A DNA stretch of 64,000 bases from Kamptonema formosum PCC 10802. GTDB taxonomy: Bacteria > Cyanobacteriota > Cyanobacteriia > Cyanobacteriales > Oscillatoriaceae. Both the position numbers and the translations under genes were made by a program. Each line of letters starts with the position of its first letter. Position 1 is the first letter of the stretch. The DNA lies in assembly GCF_000332335.1 (NCBI RefSeq), contig NZ_KB235948.1:5711114-5775113 (forward strand), read 5' to 3'. The notes under the pieces are model-generated. The model did not search any database. It was given only the letters and a program-made list of their open reading frames with translations, and was not told the DNA's origin. Shown piece after piece: positions 1-8,552 of the stretch.

Positions 1-97
1 CACTGGATAGAACGACTTCTCTCTGGCTAAGCATTTTTACTCAGGGCAGGATAAATGTAAGCTAAAATGTAAAGTTTTGTGACAGAATTCAACACTT

Positions 98-475
98 GTG
101 CTGAGCGAACAGCTAGCCCCCCTCGGTTTCACGGTTGAGGAAACCCTGTTGAGAGAGCTGCAAATGCCAGAGAGAATCCAAACCGCAATTCAGGACAAGC
201 TCAAGGCAGAGCAAGAAAGCCAGCAGATGGCTTTTACCCTCAAAAAAGAGCGCCAAGAAGCCGAGCGCAAGCGCATCGAAGCCAAAGGAATTTCCGATTA
301 CCAAAAAACGGTTTCCCAAGGTCTTAACGCGCAAGTGCTGCAATTGAAGGCTATCGAAGCGACAGAAAAACTGGCCCAGTCGCCAAACGCCAAAGTTTTA
401 ATAGTCGGTGGCGGACAGAGGGGAGTGCCCGTGATTTTCCAGGTGGATAATGCCCCTTCTGAGCCAGCAAGGTAA
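98..475 (+). pseudogene. C-terminal fragment of a prohibitin/SPFH-family protein
   Basis: The 125 residues match the C-terminal part of bacterial prohibitin-like SPFH proteins: a segment reading ETLLRELQMPERIQTAI, a charged coiled coil (about residues 30-70), then EATEKLAQSPNAKV and a short tail. Whole family members are about 270-290 residues with an N-terminal membrane anchor and SPFH domain, so over half is missing. Upstream, a TGA lies in frame at 80-82, and none of the three frames of bases 1-97 reads as SPFH sequence. The apparent GTG start at 98 falls inside what is normally mid-protein. I infer a 5'-truncated remnant; a short expressed form cannot be excluded. Confidence 0.6.
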
Positions 476-518
476 TAGCCAACCCGAAGGGAACATCCCA
501 TTTTTTTTCCCATCTCTT

Positions 519-582
519 GTAGGACAGGCATCTTGCCTGTCCCAGACTTCTGTTTCTGGCACAGGCGAGACGCCTGTGCTAC
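519..582. repeat. Pair of AGGACAGGCnTCTnGCCTGT-type palindromes
   Basis: Two copies of a short palindromic unit lie head to tail, one reading gtaggacaggcatcttgcct and one reading acaggcgagacgcctgt. The same unit recurs near 11234-11303 (twice), 20748, 34390-34463 (twice), 43989 and 54024. It is an interspersed repeat family rather than a gene-specific signal. Confidence 0.8.
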
Positions 583-998
583 AAAAAATTAATATATGTA
601 CAAAATCCGGATGCTCCCAACCCGAAAGCCGCTGCAACCTTTTTCTGACCTCCGCTAAAAGCGGTCTGGGTTGGGATAGCGGCGGACAATTGCCCGCCGC
701 CACATCTGCCGCAACTGTGGCGAAATTGTGGCGTTGCAGTAAGACAAGATGATTTCACCACAACTCCCTTCTCTTTCTCCCCCGCCCTGCACCCAGGGAG
801 GGGGTAGGGGTGCCGGGTTCATCCCCAGAATATGCAACGCCGAACTTGCTGCCAAGCCAAGCCAAAGCTCTTGCTATAGAGTACAATATTCTTGCTGCCC
901 GACCGTAAAGGACAGTCCGGGTGAGGGAATGGTGCTAGCAGCACCCATCCAGCGACCGGCGTAACTTTCTCTTATTCTACAGCAGAGCGAGCTTTTTT
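583..998. other. Non-coding stretch upstream of purC
   Basis: No convincing gene is present in either orientation. The stretch holds a G-rich imperfect inverted repeat near 770-805 (ccctgcacccagggaggg) and low-complexity sequence. The purC promoter should lie here, but I cannot point to clear -35/-10 boxes. Confidence 0.5.
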
Positions 999-1745
999 AT
1001 GTCAGGTTCTGAGAAACTTTATGAAGGCAAGGCCAAAATTCTCTTGAGCACCGGCGATCCGGAAATTCTACTGACAGTCTTTAAAGATGACGCCACAGCA
1101 TTTAACGCCCAGAAACGAGGGAGCATCACCGGCAAGGGCGAAATCAACTGCCAAATCTCTAGCCATTTATTCAAACTGCTAGAAGCGGAGGGCATTGCCA
1201 CCCACTTCAAAGACTGCCCAGCGCCCAACGAAATGCGAGTGCGGTGGGTCAAGATTGTGCCGGTGGAAGTGGTGGTGCGGAACATCGCCGCCGGCAGTCT
1301 TTGCAAGCAAACGGGATTGCCAACCGGCACCATTTTGAAACAGCCGCTGGTAGAATTCTACTATAAAAATGACGATCTGGGAGATCCGCTGCTAACGCGG
1401 GAGCGCCTGTTGCTGCTGGAACTAGCCACCCGGGAACAAGTCGAGGAACTGCAAACACTAGCGTTGCGGGTGAATGAAATTCTCTCGAAATTTTTCCTAG
1501 AGTGCGGCATCACCCTGGTAGACTTCAAACTGGAGTTTGGCACCGACAGCGAGGGAAGACTGCTGCTGGCGGATGAAATTAGCCCAGACACCTGCCGGCT
1601 GTGGGATAATGCAGATGGCGATCCCGACCGGCGGGTGATGGACAAAGACCGCTTCCGCCGCGATTTGGGGAATGTCGAACAAGCTTACCAGCGAGTGCTA
1701 GAGCGGGTTCTGGCGCACAGCAACAAAGCGAGTGGCGCTCGCTAA
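999..1745 (+). CDS. purC: Phosphoribosylaminoimidazole-succinocarboxamide synthase (SAICAR synthetase)
   Basis: This 248-residue cytoplasmic enzyme joins CAIR and aspartate with ATP in de novo purine synthesis. The N-terminus carries the family ATP-loop signature KLYEGKAKI (residues about 6-14), followed by FKDDATAFNAQKRG and the conserved blocks VVRNIAAGSLCK and LLADEISPDTCRLWD. Length is typical of short bacterial PurC. The ATG at 999 gives the usual N-terminus although the upstream Shine-Dalgarno sequence is weak. It precedes the Omp85 gene, an arrangement I recall from several cyanobacteria, so the placement looks ancestral rather than acquired. Confidence 0.97.
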   Translation: MSGSEKLYEGKAKILLSTGDPEILLTVFKDDATAFNAQKRGSITGKGEINCQISSHLFKLLEAEGIATHFKDCPAPNEMRVRWVKIVPVEVVVRNIAAGSLCKQTGLPTGTILKQPLVEFYYKNDDLGDPLLTRERLLLLELATREQVEELQTLALRVNEILSKFFLECGITLVDFKLEFGTDSEGRLLLADEISPDTCRLWDNADGDPDRRVMDKDRFRRDLGNVEQAYQRVLERVLAHSNKASGAR

Positions 1746-1950
1746 GCGATTTAAAAGCATCTACTATCCTAAATCCTAACCCCTCCCGTGCGGGGAGCGG
1801 CGGGCGAGGCAATGCGGTAAGATTTACCACTGAATGCACTCTGGCTGCCTTGGGGCGCATGCGTGCCAGCGCGAACTCCGTGCTGTTTGCTTCAAGGCAA
1901 GCTAGAAATTGTGGCTCTGGTGTGTGGAATTGGAAAACAACGTGAACAAG

Positions 1951-4323
1951 ATGCGGATACCGACCGTATGGGTGGCAATTTTGACAGCCTCAGCCACCCT
2001 AAGTTTATCGAACCCCGTCAGCGGACAGACTGTGAGCCTGCAGTCCGCGCCAGAGCCCACCGGCTCCCCCCCCGCACAGCCCCTGCCACCGGTGCCGGTG
2101 GAAAGCGCTGAGCTGGCGAGTGACTCGCACCTAGCGGCGGGCTTTGCAGAACCGCAAATGGCAGCGGACTCCCAACAAGTGGCCCTCCCAGCGCCAAACC
2201 AGACTGCCGTCTGGTCGCTAGAGTCCCCTGTCGGGACGCCCCTCAAAGAGGGTCAGGGAGAGGAAATGGCCGATGTGGGGCCGGAAAATCCCGGAGTGGC
2301 TCAGAAGCAAGGCACGGCGGCAGATTCAAAAGCCCCGCCCGCTCTCGCTTTCCCTGCAGCCGGTGGGGGAGTTGGGGGTGCGCCGGCGGCAGTTTCGGCG
2401 CTAGAGTCCGTGGCCCAGACCCCGCAGCCCCCCTTGCCGGTGCCGGTGCCAGCCAGTCCGCCCCCCGCAACGCCCCCTGCAGGTCAGTGCCCCGATCCAG
2501 CTGCGCCCCAAGTGCTGGTGGCGGAAGTAGCAGTCAGCGGCGCGCAGGGGGAACTGCAAGATGAAATCTACCGGACGATTCGCACCCAGCCCGGTCGCAC
2601 GGCCAACCGCTGCCAGCTGCAAGAAGACGTGAACGCCATCTTTGCCACCGGCTTCTTTGGAAAAGTGGACTACGTGCCCGAGGACACTCCGATCGGCGTC
2701 CGGGTGACCTTTGTGGTGCAGCCCAACCCAGTGCTAGAAAAAGTAGTCGTCAGTGCCGTTCCCGAAGGTGCCGCCCAGCAAGCTGTGCCCCAAACAGTCG
2801 TGGACGACATATTCCGCGATCAGTATGGCCGCATCCTCAACCTGCGCACCTTTCAGGAGGGCGTCAAAAAATTAAATAAGTGGTACAAAGACAACGGCTA
2901 CATCTTGGCCCAAGTGATTGACTCATCCGCCGTCACCCCCGATGGCAGAGTCACCTTGCTCGTCGCAGAAGGCGTCATAGAGGACGTGCAAATCCGCTTC
3001 GCCACCAAAGAAGGCGAAACCGCCGACGAGCAAGGCAACCCGATCCGGGGACGCACCCGCAAATTCATCATCACCCGCGAGATGGCGCTCAAACCCGGAC
3101 AAGTGCTCAAAGAATCGGCGCTGATCGCAGATTTGCGCCGCATCTACGGTTTGGGCCTGTTTGAGAAAGTCGAGCCGACCTTGAACCCAGGCGCAGATCC
3201 GCGCCGAGTGGCTGTCGTCCTCAATGTCACAGAACGCAACACCGGCTCGATAGCGGCGGGTGCGGGGATCAGTTCCGCCACTGGAATTTTTGGCACCATC
3301 AGCTATCAAGAGCAAAACTTAGGCGGAAACAACCAAAAATTAGGGGCGCAGCTGCAAGTGGGCGAGCGGGCCCTGCTCTTTGACGTTAACTTCACCGATC
3401 CCTGGATTGCCGGCGATCCCTACCGCACCTCTTACACCGTCAATGGCTTCAGACGCCGGTCAATCTCCTTAATCTACACCGGCGGTCCTGACGACGTTCG
3501 CCTTCCCGATCCCAACAACCCCACAGACCCCAGTTCCGGCGATCGCCCCCGGGTGCTGCGTCTGGGCGGCGGCGTCACCTTTAACCGCCCCCTGAACCGA
3601 AACCCCCTGGAAAAGTCCGAATGGACAGCTTCCCTCGGCTTGCAGTACCAGCGGGTTTCCATCCGAGATTCAAATGGCGACATCAGCCCCGTGGACGCCC
3701 TGGGCAACGATCTCAGCTTCAGCGGCGAGGGCAAAGACGACCTGACCACCGTGCAGTTTGGACTCTCCCGCGACCTGCGCGACAACCCCCTCAAGCCCAC
3801 CAGCGGCTCCCTGTTGCGGTTGAGTACCGAACAGTCCGTACCGCTGGGTTTGGGAAGCATCTTTATGAATCGCCTGCGAGCTAGCTACAGCTACTACATG
3901 CCGGTGAGATATTTTAACTTTGCCAAAGGGCCCCAGACATTAGCATTTAACGTTCAAACCGGCACCGTTCTCGGCGATTTGCCCCCCTACGAAGCCTTCG
4001 CTCTCGGTGGCAGCAATTCCGTTCGCGGCTACGATGAAGGAGAGCTGGGCAGCGGTCGCAGTTTCCTGCAAGCAACTGCAGAATATCGCTTCCCGATTTT
4101 CTCTGTTATCGGAGGAGCGCTGTTTCTCGATTTCGGCAGCGATCTCGGTTCCGGTTCTGGCGTTCCCGGCGATCCGGCAGGGGTGCGGGGCAAACCGGGC
4201 TCGGGGTTCGGTTACGGTTTGGGCGTCCGCATTGATTCCCCTCTCGGTCCAATCCGCGTGGATTATGGCATCAATGATAACGGGGAATCTCTCTTTCACT
4301 TTGGACTTGGAGAGCGCTTCTAG
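1951..4323 (+). CDS. bamA: Omp85/BamA-family outer membrane assembly factor
   Basis: This 790-residue outer-membrane protein inserts beta-barrel proteins and is the bacterial relative of chloroplast Toc75. From the ATG at 1951 there is a signal peptide (cleavage near residue 25, ...NPVSGQT), a Pro/Ala-rich linker to about residue 180, then POTRA domains starting near VLVAEVAVSGAQG. The C-terminal half is the 16-stranded barrel, including the lock-loop motif SVRGYDEGELGSGR, and ends in GLGERF with the terminal Phe typical of outer-membrane proteins. An upstream GTG at 1909 would add 14 residues ahead of the signal peptide and is less likely. It is followed by lpxC, fabZ, lpxA and lpxB, a genomic link between protein and lipid A assembly of the outer membrane. 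Confidence 0.95.
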   Translation: MRIPTVWVAILTASATLSLSNPVSGQTVSLQSAPEPTGSPPAQPLPPVPVESAELASDSHLAAGFAEPQMAADSQQVALPAPNQTAVWSLESPVGTPLKEGQGEEMADVGPENPGVAQKQGTAADSKAPPALAFPAAGGGVGGAPAAVSALESVAQTPQPPLPVPVPASPPPATPPAGQCPDPAAPQVLVAEVAVSGAQGELQDEIYRTIRTQPGRTANRCQLQEDVNAIFATGFFGKVDYVPEDTPIGVRVTFVVQPNPVLEKVVVSAVPEGAAQQAVPQTVVDDIFRDQYGRILNLRTFQEGVKKLNKWYKDNGYILAQVIDSSAVTPDGRVTLLVAEGVIEDVQIRFATKEGETADEQGNPIRGRTRKFIITREMALKPGQVLKESALIADLRRIYGLGLFEKVEPTLNPGADPRRVAVVLNVTERNTGSIAAGAGISSATGIFGTISYQEQNLGGNNQKLGAQLQVGERALLFDVNFTDPWIAGDPYRTSYTVNGFRRRSISLIYTGGPDDVRLPDPNNPTDPSSGDRPRVLRLGGGVTFNRPLNRNPLEKSEWTASLGLQYQRVSIRDSNGDISPVDALGNDLSFSGEGKDDLTTVQFGLSRDLRDNPLKPTSGSLLRLSTEQSVPLGLGSIFMNRLRASYSYYMPVRYFNFAKGPQTLAFNVQTGTVLGDLPPYEAFALGGSNSVRGYDEGELGSGRSFLQATAEYRFPIFSVIGGALFLDFGSDLGSGSGVPGDPAGVRGKPGSGFGYGLGVRIDSPLGPIRVDYGINDNGESLFHFGLGERF

Positions 4324-4342
4324 CTCTTTTAGAGTAAGGAAT

Positions 4343-4366
4343 TTAGCCGGAATTTTCGCCGGCTAA
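4343..4366. terminator. Stem-loop after bamA, possible terminator
   Basis: An 8-bp stem (TTAGCCGG / CCGGCTAA) lies about 20 bases after the bamA stop. No T tract follows, so termination is only possible, not shown. Confidence 0.35.
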
Positions 4367-4377
4367 GACAGGATGTC

Positions 4378-4410
4378 AGAAACCAGGTTTTTTGAACAAA
4401 TCTGGTTTCT
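4378..4410. repeat. AGAAACC(C/A)GG-type inverted repeat
   Basis: AGAAACCAG and CTGGTTTCT form a perfect 9-bp inverted repeat around a T-rich loop. The same theme (AGAAACCCGG / CCGGGTTTCT) recurs at 9913-9935, 46312-46344 and 53952-53985, so it is an interspersed family. Confidence 0.7.
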
Positions 4411-4612
4411 CTAGGGAGGGAAGTTTAAACCGCCAAGACGCCAACAACGCCAAGGGAAGAGAAGAGATAGGCTCTCACAAACGATTAATAATTACTGTGT
4501 GAGCGCAGGGAAAGCGAGGGTGGTAAGAGAAGAGGGAAGGGGAGTTTTTTAGGAAAAATTAGGATTGTAAGCAAAAAAAACTGGCAATTTGTATGCGAGA
4601 GGCGGGTAAGGA

Positions 4613-5476
4613 ATGACAGTTCACCACACATTGGCAGATGGGTTTGAGCGGTCCGGAATGGGGCTGCACCTGGGCGTCGTGACTGCAGTGCGGGTGCTGC
4701 CGGCGGCACCCGGGGAGGGGCGATATTTCGCCCGCACCGATTTAACCGGCACCCCCAGCATTCCAGCAAGGGTAGAATTCGTCCGCCAGACAGCCCTCTC
4801 GACAGAACTGGCGAATGGAGCTGCCGGCGTGCGCACCGTAGAGCACCTGCTAGCCGCCCTAGCCGCAATGGGAGTGGACAGCGCCCGCATTGAGGTGGAT
4901 GGCCCAGAAGTGCCCCTGCTGGATGGGTCAGCCCTCGGTTGGGTGGAAGCGATCGCCTCTGTGGGAGTCGCAGCAACCGAAATCCCCAAATCCCCAAATC
5001 CCGGCGAGGAACCTCCAGCGTTCCTGTCGCTTCCCGAAGCCGTCTGGGTGAATCAGGGAGACGCCTTTGTCGCCGCCGTGCCCGCACCGGCGCTGCGCTT
5101 CAGCTACGGCATAGACTTCGACCAGCCGGCAATTGGCCAGCAATGGCACAGCTGGTCCCCCGCCACAGACAGCTTCGCCAGCGAGATCGCACCGGCGCGC
5201 ACCTTTGGCTTCGCGGAGCAAATCGAGCAGCTGCGGGCGCAGGGCTTGATCAGAGGCGGAAGTTTGGACAGCGCCCTCGTCTGCAGTCAGGAAGGGTGGT
5301 TAAATCCACCGCTGAGATTTGCAAATGAACCAGTGCGTCATAAAATCTTAGACTTAGTAGGAGATATGAGCTTGCTGGGAAGATTTCCTCGCGCTCACTT
5401 TATCGCCTACAAAGCAAGCCACAAGCTGCACGTCGGGCTCGCCCGCCGGCTGGCTTCCTCGGGCTGGGGATTTTAG
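4613..5476 (+). CDS. lpxC: UDP-3-O-acyl-N-acetylglucosamine deacetylase
   Basis: This zinc amidase catalyses the committed step of lipid A synthesis in the cytoplasm. The 287-residue sequence has the SGMGLHLG entry motif (about 14-21), the zinc ligands His78 (TVEHLL), His243 and Asp247 ([10 protein letters not shown]), and the catalytic His270 (ASHKLHVGL). Length is slightly short of the roughly 305 residues of the E. coli enzyme. The ATG at 4613 gives a normal start. The gene is followed at 68 bases by fabZ in the order lpxC-fabZ-lpxA-lpxB, as in many Gram-negative bacteria and cyanobacteria. Confidence 0.96.
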   Translation: MTVHHTLADGFERSGMGLHLGVVTAVRVLPAAPGEGRYFARTDLTGTPSIPARVEFVRQTALSTELANGAAGVRTVEHLLAALAAMGVDSARIEVDGPEVPLLDGSALGWVEAIASVGVAATEIPKSPNPGEEPPAFLSLPEAVWVNQGDAFVAAVPAPALRFSYGIDFDQPAIGQQWHSWSPATDSFASEIAPARTFGFAEQIEQLRAQGLIRGGSLDSALVCSQEGWLNPPLRFANEPVRHKILDLVGDMSLLGRFPRAHFIAYKASHKLHVGLARRLASSGWGF

Positions 5477-5544
5477 ATTTTGGATGCCCAGACGCACCCC
5501 CAATCTAAAATCTAAAATCGCAAATCTAAAATAAACATCTACTC

Positions 5545-6087
5545 ATGTCCACCCTGACCGACGTTACGGCCCAAAATTCCCCCGCTCCCGGTCCTGCTGC
5601 CGAGCACCTGAGCGAGAGAGATTCCGCAAGCGCCCCCACTGCGCCTGCGGTTCAGACATCGCTGACACTCGAAGAGATTCAGAAGCTGCTGCCCCACCGC
5701 TATCCCTTTTTGCTGGTGGATCGGATTGTTGAGTGCGTTCCGGGGCAGCGCGCTGTGGGGATAAAAAATGTCAGCGTCAACGAACCGCATTTTCAGGGGC
5801 ATTTTCCGGGGCGTCCGATCATGCCCGGGGTGCTGATCGTAGAAGCAATGGCCCAAGTCGGGGGGGTGCTGATGGCCCAGCAGCCCGATCTGCCGGAAGG
5901 ATTATTTGTGTTTGCCGGCATTGATAAAGTGCGGTTCCGGCGACTGGTAGTGCCGGGGGACCAGCTAGTGATGACGGTGGAGCTGCTGTGCGTCAAGCAG
6001 CGCCGTTTCGGGAAAATGCAGGCGCGCGCAGAAGTGGATGGCCAACTGGTGACAGGAGGCGAATTGATGTTTTCCCTGCTGAGCTAA
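5545..6087 (+). CDS. fabZ: 3-hydroxyacyl-ACP dehydratase FabZ
   Basis: FabZ dehydrates 3-hydroxyacyl-ACP in type II fatty acid synthesis and competes with LpxA for hydroxyacyl-ACP. The hot-dog fold begins near residue 41; [14 protein letters not shown] and the active-site segment [20 protein letters not shown] hold the catalytic His86 and Glu100. The first 40 residues are a Ser/Ala/Pro-rich extension absent from E. coli FabZ. No internal Met is well placed to remove it, so I keep the ATG at 5545. Total length is 180 residues. Confidence 0.95.
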   Translation: MSTLTDVTAQNSPAPGPAAEHLSERDSASAPTAPAVQTSLTLEEIQKLLPHRYPFLLVDRIVECVPGQRAVGIKNVSVNEPHFQGHFPGRPIMPGVLIVEAMAQVGGVLMAQQPDLPEGLFVFAGIDKVRFRRLVVPGDQLVMTVELLCVKQRRFGKMQARAEVDGQLVTGGELMFSLLS

Positions 6088-6169
6088 CAGCAGGGATGAG
6101 TGATGAGTGTTGAGCGATCAGTTACATTCCTCTTCAACTCAGCACTCCTTCCTCAACACGCAAAATTAT

Positions 6170-6985
6170 ATGATGACTTTAATTCACCCCACCGCTGTCA
6201 TCGGCACAGGCGCTCAGCTGCACCCGACTGTGCGGGTGGGTCCGTATGCGGTGATTGGAGAACAGGTAAAAATTGGCCCGGAAACGACGGTTGGGGCCCA
6301 TGCGGTAATTGATGGGCGGACGGAAATCGGGGCTCGCAATCAAATTTACCCCGGGGCGGCGATTGGTTTGGAGCCGCAAGACCTCAAATATGAGGGCGCT
6401 CCCAGCTTTGTGAGAATCGGGGATGACAACATCCTTCGCGAGTATGTGACGGTGAACCGAGCCACCGGCTTGGGTGAGGCCACGGTGATTGGCAGCGGCA
6501 ATCTGCTGATGGCTTATGTACATGTAGCGCACAACTGCGCTATCGAAAACCAGGTGGTGATTGCCAGTATGGTGGCGCTGGCGGGTCACGTCCACATAGA
6601 GTCGCGGGCGGTGATTGGGGGCGTGTTGGGCATCCATCAATTTGTCCGCATAGGCCAGCTGGCGATGTTGGGCGGTATGAGCCGGATTGACCGGGATGTG
6701 CCGCCCTACATGCTTGTGGAGGGGAATCCGTCGCGGGTGCGATCGCTCAACCTTGTGGGGCTGAAGCGGGCCGGGCTGTCACCAGATGAGATTGCCGGCT
6801 TAAAAAAAGCGTTCCGCATTCTTTACCGGTCCGGACTGACGCTGACTCAAGCTTTGCCGCAGCTGTCCGAGCTTGGCGACAGCGAACACTTGCAGCAGCT
6901 GCGCCAGTTCCTGCAAATGTCCCAGATGGAGGGCCGGCGGGGGCTGACTCCAGGGAAACAGATCAAGGATAAGGATGAAGGATGA
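6170..6985 (+). CDS. lpxA: UDP-N-acetylglucosamine acyltransferase
   Basis: LpxA puts the first hydroxyacyl chain on UDP-GlcNAc. The sequence shows the left-handed parallel beta-helix hexapeptide pattern from residue 5 onward, with the catalytic His near 121 (AYVHVAHNC) and the IGGVLGIHQFVRIG block. I chose ATG 6170 (or the adjacent 6173) because the family starts right at the IHPTAVIG hexapeptides. An in-frame ATG at 6107 would add a 21-residue tail encoded by a repeat-like stretch. Product 271 residues. The stop overlaps the lpxB start by four bases (ATGA), indicating translational coupling. Confidence 0.95.
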   Translation: MMTLIHPTAVIGTGAQLHPTVRVGPYAVIGEQVKIGPETTVGAHAVIDGRTEIGARNQIYPGAAIGLEPQDLKYEGAPSFVRIGDDNILREYVTVNRATGLGEATVIGSGNLLMAYVHVAHNCAIENQVVIASMVALAGHVHIESRAVIGGVLGIHQFVRIGQLAMLGGMSRIDRDVPPYMLVEGNPSRVRSLNLVGLKRAGLSPDEIAGLKKAFRILYRSGLTLTQALPQLSELGDSEHLQQLRQFLQMSQMEGRRGLTPGKQIKDKDEG

Positions 6986-8199
6986 AGGGGGAATTCAATT
7001 TGACTGCAGGGTTGAGCGCGCATCCTCCCCCGGAGCGAAAGGTGCGGCTGTTCCTCAGCACCGGCGAGGTTTCAGGGGACTTGCAAGGGGCGCTGCTGGC
7101 AGAAGCCCTTCACCGGCAAGCACTGGCACAGGGGATAGCGCTGGAGATTGTGGCCCTGGGGGGGGAGCGGATGGCCAAAGCCGGCTGCACTCTGTTGGGG
7201 GATACCAGCGGCACGGGTTCAGTGGGGATTGTGGAGTCTTTGCCCTACATTTGGCCTGCGTTGCAGCAGCAGCGGTGCGCCAAGCAGTACCTGCAAAAGA
7301 ACCCGCCCGATTTGCTGGTCCTGATTGACTACGTCGGCCCGAATCGGGCCATTGCCACCTATGTCAAGCGACAGATGCCGCAGGTGCCGGTGGTGTACTA
7401 TATTGCGCCGCAAATGTGGGTTTGGTCGCTCTTCGAGAGCGATGCGGCTAAGTTAGTAGCAGTGACCGACCGGCTGCTGGCGATTTTCCCAGAAGAAGCT
7501 CGCTACTTCCGGGAGCGGGGCGCTTCTGTGACTTGGGTGGGCCACCCGCTGCTGGACTGGCTGCAGTCGTTCCCCAGTCGGGAACAGGCGCGTCAGTCGC
7601 TGGGCATTGATGGGGAAACGCTGGCGGTTGCCCTGCTGCCGGCGTCGCGCCAGCAAGAGTTAAAATACTTGCTGCCGGTGATGTTTGAGGCGGCTCGGCA
7701 GCTTCAGGAGCAGCTGCCGCAAGTGCGCTTCTGGATTCCGGTGTCTCTCGAAAGGTTCAGGGGTGCGGTGGAGGGGGCGATTGAGCGCTACGGGTTGCGG
7801 GCGATCGCTGTGTTCGGGCAGTCTCGGGAAGTGCTGGCGGCGGCAGATCTGGCGATCGCAAAATCTGGTACAGTCAATTTAGAAATTGCTCTGCTGAATG
7901 TGCCGCAGGTGGCGATCTACCGAGTCAGCCCCCTGACGTACTGGCTGGCTCGCAGGGTGCTCAATTTTTCGATTCCCTTTATGTCCCCGCCTAACCTGGT
8001 GCAAATGCAGCCCATTGTGCCAGAACTGTTACAGGAGCGAGCGACACCGGCTGCCATTGTCGGGGAGAGCCTGGATCTTTTACTGAATGCCCGCCGGCGT
8101 CAGGAAACCCTGACAAACTACCAGCAGATGCGGCTTAAACTGGGAGAGGTGGGGGTGTGCGATCGCGCTGCTCAGGAAATTTTCCAGCTGCTGGTGTAG
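6982..8199 (+). CDS. lpxB: Lipid A disaccharide synthase
   Basis: LpxB condenses UDP-diacylglucosamine with lipid X at the inner membrane. This GT-B glycosyltransferase of 405 residues begins with an extra 20 or so residues, then RLFLSTGEVSGDLQG (the SGExSGD family signature), PQMWVWSLFESDAAKL, AIFPEE and, near the C-terminus, the nucleotide-binding segment KSGTVNLEIALLNVPQV. Start and stop agree with family length. It closes the lpx operon; the following 350 bases are non-coding. Confidence 0.96.
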   Translation: MKGEFNLTAGLSAHPPPERKVRLFLSTGEVSGDLQGALLAEALHRQALAQGIALEIVALGGERMAKAGCTLLGDTSGTGSVGIVESLPYIWPALQQQRCAKQYLQKNPPDLLVLIDYVGPNRAIATYVKRQMPQVPVVYYIAPQMWVWSLFESDAAKLVAVTDRLLAIFPEEARYFRERGASVTWVGHPLLDWLQSFPSREQARQSLGIDGETLAVALLPASRQQELKYLLPVMFEAARQLQEQLPQVRFWIPVSLERFRGAVEGAIERYGLRAIAVFGQSREVLAAADLAIAKSGTVNLEIALLNVPQVAIYRVSPLTYWLARRVLNFSIPFMSPPNLVQMQPIVPELLQERATPAAIVGESLDLLLNARRRQETLTNYQQMRLKLGEVGVCDRAAQEIFQLLV

Positions 8200-8552
8200 A
8201 GGGGGGTAAGATTTTAGGGTGTTTTTCAATCCCGTTTCCCGGATTCAGCGGGCCAAAAATATTCTCCTCGCACCCCCGGCTGAAATCATTATCGCATTCA
8301 TTGGGGCTTCTTCGCACACCCCTTGATGCTCCCGTTGCGCATTATCCGGATCAACCCGGCACCCAACCCCCTCCCCGCCGGCAGGGAGGGGGCTAAGGAA
8401 GTGGGTGGCTCCGGGGGGCTGTGAAAGGTAAATTTTAGAGAAGCTATTTTAGATTTTACATTTTAGATGTTAGATTGAATCCGAAATATTCCTGAGGCTG
8501 AGGCGCTTGGGCGCTCTTAGCGAAAAATATAAAACCCCATCTACCCTGTCTT
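8200..8552. other. Non-coding gap after lpxB
   Basis: No gene is visible. It contains a G/C-rich inverted repeat (ccccctccc ... gggaggggg) near 8367-8394 and A/T-rich repeats of the ttttagattt type near 8446-8470. The HIP1 octamer at 8160 lies just inside lpxB. Confidence 0.5.

Noticed and set aside
884..965. Segment with aggacagtccgggtgaggg resembling the start of an RNase P RNA
   Set aside because: Only this short block resembles rnpB; the rest of the expected 350-450 nt structure and the conserved 3' parts are absent.
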